A stretch of 64,000 nucleotides of DNA from Streptomyces sp. NBC_00483 (GCF_036013745.1 NZ_CP107880.1:8432001-8496000), one strand, 5' to 3'. Counted from the first letter of the stretch, positions 41,580-50,639 are shown. Notes: a model not told the origin generated them from the letters alone. Numbers and translations: made by a program.

Positions 41580-42011
41580 ATGACGACTGACAACGCACTG
41601 CGCAGCGTGTCCATCGAACGTTCCGGCCCGGGCCGGTTCAGCGCGACCAACGTCCGTGGGGGCACGCTGACCTTCCGTACCGGCGAGGGCACGGACTTCA
41701 CCCCGGTCGAGCTCTTCCTCGCCGCGCTCGGTGGCTGCACCGCCGTCGACGTGGAGGTCGCCACGACGCGGCACACCGAGCCGGACGGGTTCGTCGTCAC
41801 GGCGTCCGGGGACAAGGTCGAGGACGAGGGCGGCAACCGGATGGCGGACCTCTCCGTCACCTTCCACGTCACCTTTCCCGACGGCCCGGAAGGGGACCGG
41901 GCCCGCGCGATCCTGCCGCGGGCCGTGAAGAGCTCGCACGACCGCCTGTGCACGGTGAGCCGCACCGTCGAGGCGGGCACCTCGGTCACCGCCACCGTGT
42001 CGGACGCCTGA
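41580..42011 (+). CDS. OsmC family peroxiredoxin-like protein
   Basis: The 143-residue OsmC/Ohr-fold protein has the two conserved cysteines, Cys53 in ALGGCTAVDVEV and Cys124 in HDRLCTVSRTVE. These reduce organic hydroperoxides in characterised members (YhfA-like subgroup by length). A TACTGT box lies 7 bp before the ATG, so the transcript may be leaderless. The gene is convergent with the MFS gene, with 23 bp between stops. It is cytoplasmic. Confidence 0.9.
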   Translation: MTTDNALRSVSIERSGPGRFSATNVRGGTLTFRTGEGTDFTPVELFLAALGGCTAVDVEVATTRHTEPDGFVVTASGDKVEDEGGNRMADLSVTFHVTFPDGPEGDRARAILPRAVKSSHDRLCTVSRTVEAGTSVTATVSDA

Positions 42012-42034
42012 GCGCCACTGCATCAACGCAGCGC

Positions 42035-43381
42035 TTAGTTAAGGGAATTGTGTGCCGTGTCCGGCAGGTACAGCGAGCTCTCCGAAGGCCCGGGAGATGT
42101 CCTTACCGTCTGGGCCGAGAGCTCGCTCGTCCGTGCCGTGTGACCAGGTCGGTCGTCGCGCACGCCCAGCAGTACCGCCGCCCCGAGGAACGGACCGACG
42201 GCGAGGACGGCGAAGGCCGCGCGGAACGAGCCCGTCGCGCTGAACACCGGGCCGATGACCGCCGGGACGGTGACACTGCCGAGCTGCCAGACGGCGTTGC
42301 AGGCTCCCGCCGCCGAACCTGCCAGCCTCGTGCCCGACAGGACGGGGATCATCGCGGCGGTGAGCGTGGAGTAGGCGTAGGCGCCGATCCCCAGGAGGGG
42401 TGCGACGAGGAGGAACAATGCGTAGCTGTGCAGCGAGCCGAAGGCGAGCAGGGTGGCGCTGAAGAGCAGCAGGATCGCCATGGTCGGCAGGCGCATGCCA
42501 TAGCCGAGCCGGTCGGTGATCCATCCCATGAGCGGCTTCACGACGACCGCGACCGACGAAAAGATCACGACCACGATCCCCGCGTCCACGGGGTCGATTC
42601 CGCTCCCCTTGATCATCAGCGTGTTGGACCAGGTGACGAAGCCGTACGTACCCCACAGGCCGCCGAATCCGGCGGCACCGAGCAGGAGCAGGTCCCGATT
42701 GCGGGCCAGCGGCCTGATGTCGGGCAACGCCCGTCTGCGGACGCTCTGTTCGGCCGACACGTCCGGCTCGGCGGTGACGGGTCCGTTGCGCAGGAACACC
42801 GCGCACAGGACGGCCAGCACCACGGTCACGGAGCCGAAGAAGTGGTACGACGCGCCCCAGCCGGCACTGCTGGACAGGGTGGGCACCACCGCGTTGGCGA
42901 CGACGGTGCCCAGCGACGTCGCAGTCATGAAGATGCCGCTGGCGCGGCCGATCTCCTGGGCCGGCATCCAGGTCGTGATCAGCTTCATGCCGGCGGAGAA
43001 CTCCACCCCGGCGAACAGTCCGATCGCCGCCTGCACCGCCAGCCCGACCGGGACGGAGGCGGTGGAGCCGAACGCCACCATGAGCGAGCCGGAGGCCAGC
43101 AGGCTGACGCCGAGCACGAGTCGGCTGCCGACCCAGTCGGTGAGGAAGCCGCCGATGGCGTTGGATATCGCGTAGCCGATGAAGTAGCAGGTGGCGAAGA
43201 TCCCGAGGGCGGAAAGCGGAACTCCCCAGGACTCGCTGACGGCGGGTGAGGCAGGCCCCCAGGTCGAGCGGTCGACGGACGTCATGGTGAACCCGGCCCA
43301 GCACAGCAGGAGCACGACCCAGCGATAGCGGGATGGCGCGGTCGTATCAGGGCGGGGCGGGGCAGAAGAAGCGGAACTCAT
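42035..43381 (-). CDS. MFS transporter (anion:cation symporter-like)
   Basis: This is a 448-residue, 12-helix protein. Helix 1 carries FTMTSVDRSTWGPASPAV, typical of the ACS (aromatic/tartrate/glucarate) subgroup of organic-anion symporters. The motif GGFLTDWVGSRLVLG lies after helix 2, and ITDRLGYGMRLPT is in the second half. It lies 162 bp downstream of the FAD oxidoreductase on the same strand, so it may import that enzyme's substrate under LysR control. The C-terminal 35 residues are hydrophilic and probably cytoplasmic. Confidence 0.9.
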   Translation of the reverse strand: MSSASSAPPRPDTTAPSRYRWVVLLLCWAGFTMTSVDRSTWGPASPAVSESWGVPLSALGIFATCYFIGYAISNAIGGFLTDWVGSRLVLGVSLLASGSLMVAFGSTASVPVGLAVQAAIGLFAGVEFSAGMKLITTWMPAQEIGRASGIFMTATSLGTVVANAVVPTLSSSAGWGASYHFFGSVTVVLAVLCAVFLRNGPVTAEPDVSAEQSVRRRALPDIRPLARNRDLLLLGAAGFGGLWGTYGFVTWSNTLMIKGSGIDPVDAGIVVVIFSSVAVVVKPLMGWITDRLGYGMRLPTMAILLLFSATLLAFGSLHSYALFLLVAPLLGIGAYAYSTLTAAMIPVLSGTRLAGSAAGACNAVWQLGSVTVPAVIGPVFSATGSFRAAFAVLAVGPFLGAAVLLGVRDDRPGHTARTSELSAQTVRTSPGPSESSLYLPDTAHNSLN

Positions 43382-43543
43382 CGTCGAACTCCGATATCGG
43401 CAAGAGGGGCTACGGAAAGGGGGACTACGGAAGGAGAAGGCCAGGAGAGGTTACGGAGGACCCGGCACAGGCGGGTGGGCCAGGTCCGGGCGAGGTGAGG
43501 TGTGGCGGGCGGGCCGCCGGTGTCACGAGTGAGGTGGGCCGGT

Positions 43544-44854
43544 TCAGACGATCGCGCCTTGGCCGCGCAGTTCGGCGCGGATCGCGGGCAGGTCGTGCGG
43601 GCGGCCGGAGGCGTACTGGGCCGCGGCGACGCCCGCCGCATGCCCGGTGGCCAGGGCGGTTCCCATGACCCGCACCGAGGCGTACGCGTCGGCCTGGGCA
43701 CTGGTCAGACGGCCCACCGCCCAGAGGTTGTCCGTATCGGACGAGCAGATCGCGCCGTACGGCACGTCGTACCAGCTCTGTTCGGCGAGTGGCGCGTAGC
43801 GGGTGACGCCGCGACCGGCGTGGTCCTCGACGGGCCAGCCGCAGCGGGCGATCGACTCGTCTGGCTGCTTGCGCGAGGTGAGAACGTCCTCGGCGGTCAG
43901 GCTCGTGCGGCCCACCAGGTGGCGGGTCTCGCGGATGCCCATCTGGGGCCCGGTCTCGATCAGGTAGGCGCCGGACCAGCCCGGAAGGTGCTTGCGCAGC
44001 GCCTCCAGGTAGCGCCTCGACTGGCGCCGTCCGGCGGCCTCGTCGCGGCTCAGGGCCTCCGCGTCCAGTGCGTCGACCTGTTCGTCCACCAGGATCGCCA
44101 TGATCTCGCCGGTGAGCGGCAGCCGCACCATGATCCCGTAGTCGCGCGGGAGTTGGACGCCGCCGGATGTGGCGTACTCGGCGACCGCGGCCCGGGTGCC
44201 TTCGCGGGACAGGTCCGCGTCCTCGGTGACGCCGCCGAACCGGCACACCAGCGAACTGGTCTGGCGCCGTTCGACCGGCTCCACCCGGATCTCCGCACCC
44301 GCCTCGGCGAGCAGCGCGCCGTCCCCGCTGCCGTCGACGAACGCCGCGGCGCGAACCGTCTCGCGCCCGCCGCGGTGGTGGAGTTCGAGGGCGGTGACGC
44401 GGTCCCCGAGCCGCTCCGCTCCGATCAGAGTGGAGTGCAGGCGGACGTCCACCCCGGCGGCCGCCGTCACCTCGTCGTAGGCGAGCTTGGTCGTCTCGGC
44501 GTCCAGCAGGACGATGCGGTTGCCGGTCCAGCCCATGGTCTTCTCGCGGTAGGCGCCGTGTTCGCGCAGCCGGTCGAGGAGTTGGTCGGCCACGCCGGCC
44601 ACGACCTTCTCGCCGCGTTGGTCGAAGATGCCGCACAGAGACAGCACGGAACTGATCGTGGCCGCCCCGCCCAGGAACGGGTACTGCTCGATCAGCAGCA
44701 CCTTCGCCCCGCTCTGCGCCGCGCCCACCGCCGCCCCGACACCGCCCGCGCCACCGCCGACAACGACCACGTCGTAGTCGCTGCTGCCGTCCGCGTCGTT
44801 TTGGGAACGACCGGCACTCGGCGCCACCGGCCGGCCCATGTCCGTCGAACTCAT
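43544..44854 (-). CDS. FAD-dependent oxidoreductase (FAD_oxidored family)
   Basis: The product is 436 residues from ATG 44854, preceded by GAGG; frame further upstream runs through the LysR promoter. The dinucleotide fold DYDVVVVGGGAGGVGAAVGA is followed by LIEQYPFLGGAATISSVLSL. FVDGSGDGALLAEAGA and NLWAVGRLTSAQADAYASVR are the conserved FAD contacts of the PF12831 family. These enzymes act in diverse catabolic routes and their substrates are poorly known. It is divergent from a LysR gene and followed by an ACS-type importer, so it probably oxidises an imported organic acid or aromatic compound. Confidence 0.9.
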   Translation of the reverse strand: MSSTDMGRPVAPSAGRSQNDADGSSDYDVVVVGGGAGGVGAAVGAAQSGAKVLLIEQYPFLGGAATISSVLSLCGIFDQRGEKVVAGVADQLLDRLREHGAYREKTMGWTGNRIVLLDAETTKLAYDEVTAAAGVDVRLHSTLIGAERLGDRVTALELHHRGGRETVRAAAFVDGSGDGALLAEAGAEIRVEPVERRQTSSLVCRFGGVTEDADLSREGTRAAVAEYATSGGVQLPRDYGIMVRLPLTGEIMAILVDEQVDALDAEALSRDEAAGRRQSRRYLEALRKHLPGWSGAYLIETGPQMGIRETRHLVGRTSLTAEDVLTSRKQPDESIARCGWPVEDHAGRGVTRYAPLAEQSWYDVPYGAICSSDTDNLWAVGRLTSAQADAYASVRVMGTALATGHAAGVAAAQYASGRPHDLPAIRAELRGQGAIV

Positions 44855-44967
44855 CGTCCTCGTCCACCCTCTCCACTCGGCATTGGCGCCGTCCGCAACA
44901 GGAGGCGCCGCGACCAGTAGGCACCGCGCCCCGGCGAGAGCGCCAATATCAACTGGACACAGGGGAT

Positions 44968-44982
44968 ATACCTTGAAGGTAT
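44968..44982. promoter_or_regulatory. 15-bp palindrome at the LysR start
   Basis: ATACCTT-G-AAGGTAT is perfect and overlaps an alternative LysR start codon (44981). Further out, ATTGGCGC (44882-44889) and GCGCCAAT (44940-44947) form a wider inverted repeat. Either could be the LysR binding site in the 130-bp divergent promoter region. Confidence 0.55.
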
Positions 44983-44986
44983 GGCG

Positions 44987-46036
44987 ATGGATCTGCGGCA
45001 GCTGCACTACTTCACTGTGATCTTCGAGCAGCGCTCTGTTTCACGGGCGGCCGAGCACCTGTGCATCTCGCAGCCGGCGCTCACCCGCCAACTGCGCCAG
45101 CTCGAACGGTCCCTGGACGCCGTGCTGTTCGAGCGCCTCCCCCAAGGCGTCAGCCCGACCGCCGCCGGCCAGGCCCTCTACGGACATGCCCGGCTCCTGT
45201 TGCGCCTGGCCGACACCACCCGCGAGGTCGTCCACTCCGCCGGGCCGGTCCGCGAATCCGTCCGTACGGGACTGCCTCCCGGCACACCGACTCCATGGCT
45301 CACCCAGGTCCTCACCTCGCTCCGCGAGACGGTGCCCGAGGCCGAACTCGTCCTCACCGACGCCAACAGCACCGGTCAGCTGCGCATGCTGCGCGAGGGC
45401 CACCTCGACCTCGCCCTCGTCCACCAGCGTCCGCCAGCCCAGCTCACCGCCAGGCTTCTGTACGAGCAGCGGATCGGCCTTGCCGTCCGCCCCGGACACT
45501 CCCTCGCGGCACGTACCGTGTGCCGTCTCGAGGATCTGGACGACGTACGTGTCCTCGTCCACAGTCGCGAGCAGGTCACCGAGGAGCACGACCAGATCCT
45601 CGGTGCGGCAGCGGCCTGCGGAGTCCAACCCCAATGGATCTTCGCGTGGTTCACCGAGAACGCCCTGGCCTGCGCGACCGCCGGCGACGCGGCAGCGGCC
45701 CTGCTGACCCGCCCCAGCGCCCACCGCCTCCTGCCGGACTGGACCTGGCATCCCCTGGCCGAGCCGGCGTTCCGCCTCCCCACCTGGATCGCCCACCAGC
45801 CACAGACCCGCGCCATCATCGCTCGCGTCGCCGCGGCCTTCGCAGCCATACCTTTCCAGCATGACGACCCCGGCTCCGACAACTCATCCGGCCCGGTCCG
45901 GCAGCCGGTTCAGCAGCCGGTTCAGTCGGCGGCGATGCGGGCCGCGGCGGTTTTGAGTGCGGTCGACAAGGCGGGCAGGAGCGCTCGGGACCAACGGGCC
46001 GACGGCATGGACAGGGAGATCGCGGCGGGTGGGTAG
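44987..46036 (+). CDS. LysR-family transcriptional regulator
   Basis: The 349-residue regulator is taken from ATG 44987, which has GAAGG at a good spacing; ATG 44981 sits inside the palindrome. The HTH spans residues 1-60 (MDLRQLHYFTVIFEQRSVSR, HLCISQPALTRQLRQLE). The substrate domain follows (about 90-290). The C-terminus is extended and Gln/Pro-rich (GPVRQPVQQPVQ) and overlaps the end of the convergent IclR gene by 115 bp, so the last 40 residues may be read-through after loss of the original stop. It probably controls the divergent FAD oxidoreductase. Confidence 0.88.
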   Translation: MDLRQLHYFTVIFEQRSVSRAAEHLCISQPALTRQLRQLERSLDAVLFERLPQGVSPTAAGQALYGHARLLLRLADTTREVVHSAGPVRESVRTGLPPGTPTPWLTQVLTSLRETVPEAELVLTDANSTGQLRMLREGHLDLALVHQRPPAQLTARLLYEQRIGLAVRPGHSLAARTVCRLEDLDDVRVLVHSREQVTEEHDQILGAAAACGVQPQWIFAWFTENALACATAGDAAAALLTRPSAHRLLPDWTWHPLAEPAFRLPTWIAHQPQTRAIIARVAAAFAAIPFQHDDPGSDNSSGPVRQPVQQPVQSAAMRAAAVLSAVDKAGRSARDQRADGMDREIAAGG

Positions 46037-46662
46037 CCGGCCGTGCCGGTGGGCAGGGCGACGCCCAGCGCCGTGAGGCCGGTCTCGGTGGCCTCCTGGT
46101 TGAGGGCGTGGCCCTCGCGGCGGGCGCGTTGGATGGCACGCCGGTGTACGCCGCGCTGATCCGGGGCGAGTCCGCAGCGCTCCAGGACCGCCTCCACGGC
46201 GGCGTCGTCGTACCGGGCGAGCAGTGCACGGCCGCCGGAGGCGGCGTAGGCGGGCAGGATGCGCCCGGTGCGGTCGCCGACGCGGAGCACCTGGTCGGCC
46301 TCCTCGGTGGCGAGGAAGCGGACCCCGGTGCCCTCTTCGTCCAGCAGGAGAAGGTTGGCGGTCTCGTGCCAGTGGTCGCGCAGCGCGCGCAGCTCCGGGC
46401 CGGCGGCCTCGCGCAGCCGGGCCACGGGTGCCCGGGAGGGGGCCTGACCCATCTGGGGGCCGGCGTCGTAGCGGCGGTCGGGCAGCTGCACGGCGAAGTC
46501 GCGGTGCACGAGCGTGGAGAGCAGCCGGTGTGCGGTCGAGACGGACACCCCGGCCCGCTGTGCGGCGTCGGTGACCCGCATCGGACCCTCCTGGCGCAGC
46601 ACGATCGCCAGCAGCAGGGCGGAGTCGACGGAGCCGACGGCGTAGGCAGGTTTGTTCCGCAT
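45922..46662 (-). CDS. IclR-family transcriptional regulator
   Basis: The 246-residue protein has an N-terminal winged helix (residues 9-65: VGSVDSALLLAIVLRQEGPM, RAGVSVSTAHRLLSTLVHRD). The GAF-like effector domain has LLLDEEGTGVRFLATEEADQ, ILPAYAASGGRALLARYDDA, QEATETGLTALGVALP and PAAISLSMPSAR. IclR regulators typically sense aromatic or small carboxylic acids. It is divergent from the FAD monooxygenase at 46744 with an 81-bp gap, and so is its likely regulator. Confidence 0.92.
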   Translation of the reverse strand: MRNKPAYAVGSVDSALLLAIVLRQEGPMRVTDAAQRAGVSVSTAHRLLSTLVHRDFAVQLPDRRYDAGPQMGQAPSRAPVARLREAAGPELRALRDHWHETANLLLLDEEGTGVRFLATEEADQVLRVGDRTGRILPAYAASGGRALLARYDDAAVEAVLERCGLAPDQRGVHRRAIQRARREGHALNQEATETGLTALGVALPTGTAGYPPAAISLSMPSARWSRALLPALSTALKTAAARIAAD

Positions 46663-46743
46663 GGCAGAAAAGTCTATCCCTCATGGTGGGACGTGCGGAG
46701 AATCGTGGCGTCATCCTGCCTCGTCTGCCCAGGAGTTCGCATC

Positions 46744-48669
46744 GTGCAGTTTCATCTCGACGGATACCGTCCCGGCGACCCTTCGGTGAAGGAGGCACAC
46801 CCCGCCGCCCAGGACCTGGAGGCCGGCCTGCCCGAGACCGCCGATGTGCTGATCGTCGGCTGTGGTCCGGCCGGCCTGGTCCTGGCGGCGCAGCTGGCCG
46901 CCTTCCCCGGGATCCGGACATTGGTAGTGGATCGCAAGGACGGGCCGCTGCAGGTGGGGCAGGCCGACGGGGTCGCCTGCCGCACCGTGGAGATGTTCGA
47001 GGCCTTCGGCCTGGCCGAGCAACTGAAGCAGGAGGCCTACCAGGTCAACGAGGTGACCTTCTGGCGCCCCGACCCCACCGACCGCTCCTCGATCGTCCGC
47101 ACCGGGCGGATCCAGGACGTCGAGGAGGGCATCTCCGAGATGCCGCACCTGATCGTGAACCAGGCCCGCATGCTGGACTTTCTGCGCGAGCACATGGCCG
47201 GTTCGGCCGCCCGCATCGCCCCGCACTACGGGCTGCGGGTGAGTGCGGTGGAGATCACCGGTGGTGCGGGCGCAGCGGAGGGCCCGGACGGCCCGGGGGA
47301 GTATCCGGTCGCCGTGACCCTGGAGCACCCCGGCGGCACATCCGTGGTGCGCGCCAAGTACGTGGTGGGCTGCGACGGTGCGCGCAGCGCGGTGCGCACC
47401 GCGATCGGGCGCCGGCTCGAGGGCGACGCGCTGAACCAGACCTGGGGTGTCCTGGACGTCCTGGTGGACACCGACTTCCCCGACATCCGGCTGAAGTCCG
47501 TGGTCCAGTCCGAGGCCGGCGCGCTCCTGATCATTCCGCGCGAAGGCGGCTACTTGGTGCGGCTCTACATCGAGCTGGACGCGGAGCGGTACGGGGATCT
47601 GCTGCGGGAGCGTGCAGTCACCCCTGAAGTCCTGGCCGCGGCCGCGAACCGGATCCTGCGTCCCTATCGGGTCGAGGTGAAGGACGTCGGCTGGTGGGCC
47701 GTCTACGAGGTCGGCCAACGGCTGTGCGCGAAGTTCGACGACGTGCCGGACGGTGAGACGGCCGACCGGCTGCCCCGTGTCTTCATCGCGGGCGACGCCT
47801 GCCACACCCACAGCGCCAAGGCCGGGCAGGGCATGAACGTGTCGATGGCCGACGCCTTCAACCTCGGCTGGAAGCTCGCCGGTGTGCTGACCGGCACGGC
47901 CGCCCCCGAACTGCTGCACACCTACTCCGCCGAGCGGCAGCAGGTCGCCCAGGACCTCATCGACTTCGACCGCGACTTCGCTTCCAAAATGGCTGCGGGC
48001 TCGGGCACCCCCGCAGCCGCATCGGAGGACGGTGAGGAGCAGTTCGCCGACTACTTCCGCGCCCAGGGCCGCTACACCGCCGGCCTGTCCGTCCGCTACG
48101 AGCCCTCGATGATCACGGGCGGCGGCGAGCACCAGGACCTCGCGAAGGGCTTCCCGATCGGGATGCGGTTCCACTCCGCGCCGGTGGTGCGACTCGCCGA
48201 TGCCCGGCCCGTACAGCTGGGGCACGCGGCCCGGGCCGACGGCGCCTGGCGGCTGTACCTCTTCGCCGACCGGGTGGGGCCCCAGGCCGCCGACGGCCCG
48301 TTCCGCCGACTCTGCGACCATCTCGCCTCTGCGGCCTCCCCGTTGGCTCGCTTCACCCCCGTAGGCGCCGAACCGGATGCGGTCCTCGACGTCCGCGCGA
48401 TCCTGCAGCAGCCGCACCGCACCCTTGAGTCGACCGCGCTGCCTGCGGTGCTGCGCCCCCGCAAGGGCCGCTTCGCCCTGGTGGACCACGAGAAGGCCTT
48501 CTGCCCGGACCCACAGCACACGGACATCTTCGACCTGCGCGGAATCGACCGGGACCGCGGCTGCATGGTGCTGGTCCGCCCCGACCAATACGTCGCCCAC
48601 GTCCTTCCGCTGGACGCCACCGCGCAGCTGAACGACTTCCTCGACGGTGTCCTGCGCGAAGCCGACTGA
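46744..48669 (+). CDS. Phenol 2-monooxygenase-like FAD-dependent aromatic hydroxylase
   Basis: GTG 46744 has AGGAG 8 bp upstream. The 641-residue flavoprotein has the GxGxxG motif VGCGPAGLVLAAQ (38-50), the DG motif GCDGARSAVR (Asp211) and the GD motif GDACHTHSAKAGQGMNVSM (from 350). A C-terminal thioredoxin-like domain (about 460-641) is typical of phenol hydroxylase and 3-hydroxybenzoate 4-monooxygenase, which are close to this length. It would use NADPH and O2 to ortho- or para-hydroxylate a phenolic acid. Divergent IclR control supports a catabolic role. No ring-cleavage gene is adjacent. Confidence 0.9.
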   Translation: MQFHLDGYRPGDPSVKEAHPAAQDLEAGLPETADVLIVGCGPAGLVLAAQLAAFPGIRTLVVDRKDGPLQVGQADGVACRTVEMFEAFGLAEQLKQEAYQVNEVTFWRPDPTDRSSIVRTGRIQDVEEGISEMPHLIVNQARMLDFLREHMAGSAARIAPHYGLRVSAVEITGGAGAAEGPDGPGEYPVAVTLEHPGGTSVVRAKYVVGCDGARSAVRTAIGRRLEGDALNQTWGVLDVLVDTDFPDIRLKSVVQSEAGALLIIPREGGYLVRLYIELDAERYGDLLRERAVTPEVLAAAANRILRPYRVEVKDVGWWAVYEVGQRLCAKFDDVPDGETADRLPRVFIAGDACHTHSAKAGQGMNVSMADAFNLGWKLAGVLTGTAAPELLHTYSAERQQVAQDLIDFDRDFASKMAAGSGTPAAASEDGEEQFADYFRAQGRYTAGLSVRYEPSMITGGGEHQDLAKGFPIGMRFHSAPVVRLADARPVQLGHAARADGAWRLYLFADRVGPQAADGPFRRLCDHLASAASPLARFTPVGAEPDAVLDVRAILQQPHRTLESTALPAVLRPRKGRFALVDHEKAFCPDPQHTDIFDLRGIDRDRGCMVLVRPDQYVAHVLPLDATAQLNDFLDGVLREAD

Positions 48670-48765
48670 GGCTGACGGGCGGGGGAGGCGACACCACTTC
48701 CGGATCCTTCGGGGTGAGGCCCACGCCCGCGTCCGGGGCAGGGTGGGAGCCGTCAGGGATGCAAC

Positions 48766-48795
48766 GAGGGCGACCCTCCGAAGAAGGTCGCCCTC
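48766..48795. terminator. Hairpin terminator after the aromatic monooxygenase
   Basis: GAGGGCGACC and GGTCGCCCTC (10-bp perfect stem) enclose a 10-nt loop between convergent genes. Confidence 0.8.
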
Positions 48796-48868
48796 TGAAA
48801 GAACTAGCTGTTGCGCCTCAGGTGGCCAAGGATGTTCATCCCGGCCGTGAAGTCTCCGACGATCCACG

Positions 48869-49480
48869 CTACGGGTGCGTCGAGGACGGCAGGAGCACGG
48901 CGAACGCGCCTGCACCCGGGGCGTCGTAGTACGTGACGGTGCCGCCCTTGCGCGGGATGTCGAGGATGACGGTCCCTGTCGCGGACTGTCCCGGCGCGTA
49001 CTCCGTATCGAGGTCCGGACCGTCGACGATCTCGAGCGTGGTGCAGTCCTGAGGCGCGGTCTTCGCGTCTTGCCACATCATTGCGCCGTACGCTGCGAAC
49101 CGACCGGGCGCCTTGCCGACGTTCTTCAACGTCAGCTTGAGGGCGACGTATTGACCGTGCTCCGGTTTTTTCGACGTGTCGAGTTCCGATGCCGTCACGT
49201 ACTTCGCTGACTCCACCTTGACGTTCATCTGCGTCTTCACGGCGTTGCCTGAGTCGTCGTGGACGTCGAAGGGGCCGTTTGTTCCGGCGACAAGCACCGG
49301 CGCCTGGGTGGCCGGCGGTTCCTCGGCCGGCGTGGCGGCGTCCATCTCTGCGAAGGACGCAGACGCTTTCGTCGGCTTCGCCTCACCCTTGGCTGCGTCC
49401 CCGCTGGAGCATCCCGTCAGCACTGCGACGAGGACGGCCGGAACGGCCAGGAAAACGGCACGCCGAATGTAGGTGCTCAT
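48869..49480 (-). CDS. Lipoprotein with DUF4352-like immunoglobulin fold
   Basis: ATG 49480 follows a GGGGGA site; the in-frame ATG 12 bp upstream overlaps that site. The signal (RRAVFLAVPAVLVAVLTGC) ends in lipobox LTGC. An Ala/Thr/Pro linker leads to a beta-sandwich region (NVKVESAKYVTASELD, GQYVALKLTLKNVGKAPGRF, PGQSATGTVILDIPRKG), typical of DUF4352/Telomeric-repeat-binding-like extracellular lipoproteins of Gram-positives. The protein is 203 residues. The function is unknown. It is monocistronic. Confidence 0.85.
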   Translation of the reverse strand: MSTYIRRAVFLAVPAVLVAVLTGCSSGDAAKGEAKPTKASASFAEMDAATPAEEPPATQAPVLVAGTNGPFDVHDDSGNAVKTQMNVKVESAKYVTASELDTSKKPEHGQYVALKLTLKNVGKAPGRFAAYGAMMWQDAKTAPQDCTTLEIVDGPDLDTEYAPGQSATGTVILDIPRKGGTVTYYDAPGAGAFAVLLPSSTHP

Positions 49481-49622
49481 GGAATCCCCCATGGAACAGC
49501 GGCCTCCCCAGACCGCGTGAAGCGCAAGCGTATGGCGTGCACGGAGAGCAGGAGGCGCAATGGCTGCCTGATCGAGCCTGTGCGATGCGCCTGATGGGAG
49601 TTCAACCGCTGGGTGTCAGAAC

Positions 49623-49655
49623 GATGCCGCCCGGTAGCTCGCACCGGGCGGCATC
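49623..49655. terminator. 13-bp perfect hairpin with no clear upstream gene
   Basis: GATGCCGCCCGGT and ACCGGGCGGCATC enclose a 7-nt loop. It sits inside a second wider inverted repeat (TGCGCCTGATG 49586-49596 and CATCAGGCGCA 49652-49662). It looks like a terminator left behind when the gene it served was replaced by the IS630 remnant. Confidence 0.6.
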
Positions 49656-49696
49656 AGGCGCACTTTGATCGGGCGCTCGGCTGAGGCCTTGGTGAT

Positions 49697-50228
49697 TACT
49701 GACTTTGTTGTCGTGGTGTCGCCAGGGTGAGTCCGGTTGCGGCGAGACACCCATCGACGAGGTCCGGCCGGTACTGGATGACGCGAAGGTGTGTACGCAG
49801 GGCGCGCATCAGGTGGTCGGGGTCGGTGAAGGAGGTGTTGCACTGCGCTGCACGGCGGAGCAACGACCAGACACCTTCCACCGGGTTCAAGTCAGGTGCA
49901 TAGGACGGTAGTTGGAGGGAGGCGATCCAGTCGTGTGTGTCGATGAACCGGCGGAGCCGGGCATCCAGGTGCACGTTCAGATTGTCCCAGACGAGGACCA
50001 GCGGGACGCCGAGCTGCTGGTGTGCACAGGTGAGCAGGTCGCGGTACTCGGTCCAGGCGAAGCTGCGCCGGCCTCCGCTCTTGTGGCCGCCGCTTCCAGA
50101 CGGATGTCCTCGCGAAACGTCCGCCGCTCGGCCGTCAGGTCACCGCCTTGCGGATACCGCATACACCGGGCATACCGCCATCGCCACCATCTGTCAGCCC
50201 CCACGGCAACACGCCAACAAAGTCAGTA
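49697..50228 (-). mobile_element. IS630-type element with large internal deletion
   Basis: The ends TACTGACTTTGTTGTCGTG (49697-49715) and, on the minus strand, TACTGACTTTGTTGGCGTG (50228-50210) are near-perfect inverted repeats. Inside, the transposase start MRYPQGGDLTAERRTFREDI (from about 50162) is joined to its C-terminal half. That half contains SFAWTEYRDLLTCAHQQLG, VPLVLVWDNLNVHLD (second Asp) and SYAPDLNPVEGVWSLLRR (Glu), ending at 49696. About half the expected 1.1-kb element is missing, including the first catalytic Asp. It could still be moved in trans because both ends remain. Confidence 0.8.
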
Positions 50229-50249
50229 GCGCCGGGTCGGGCAACAGGC

Positions 50250-50639
50250 CTACGCCTGCGGCGTCGGAGGAATCTTCGTCTTCGCTGGTGCTGCGTGGTC
50301 GATGATGCCGTCCAGCAGGGAACGGGAGCGCTGCAAATCCTCGATCATCTTGTCGATGCGGGCGCGCTCCACCGTCAGCTCACTCACCAGGAAATCGTCC
50401 GCTGTCGCGGCCGGGCCGCCGTCACTGTCGCGCATGCAGGGCAGTAGCTTTGCGATCTTCGAGCTGCACAGACCCGCGGCGTAGAGTTCCTGAATTCGCT
50501 GCACCCGGGCCACCGCCGCCTCCGCGTAATCCCGGTGCCCGCCAGGGGTCCGCTCGGCCGACAGCAGGCCCTCCTGCTCGTAATAGCGCAGCGAGCGCTC
50601 ACTGACACCCGTGCGCCGGGCCAGCCCACCGATTCGCAT
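50250..50639 (-). CDS. MerR-family transcriptional regulator
   Basis: The protein is 129 residues. The start ATG 50639 gives the canonical MerR N-terminus MRIGGLARRTGVSERSLRYY, with the second wing EQEGLLSAERTPGGHRDYAE. A dimerisation helix and C-terminal effector region (CMRDSDGGPAATADDFLVSE) follow. It is divergent from the old-yellow-enzyme gene with 61 bp between. CTCAC-ATTG-GTGTCAG near 50669-50684 is a possible MerR site within the promoter. Similar MerR-ene-reductase pairs respond to electrophiles. Confidence 0.9.
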   Translation of the reverse strand: MRIGGLARRTGVSERSLRYYEQEGLLSAERTPGGHRDYAEAAVARVQRIQELYAAGLCSSKIAKLLPCMRDSDGGPAATADDFLVSELTVERARIDKMIEDLQRSRSLLDGIIDHAAPAKTKIPPTPQA

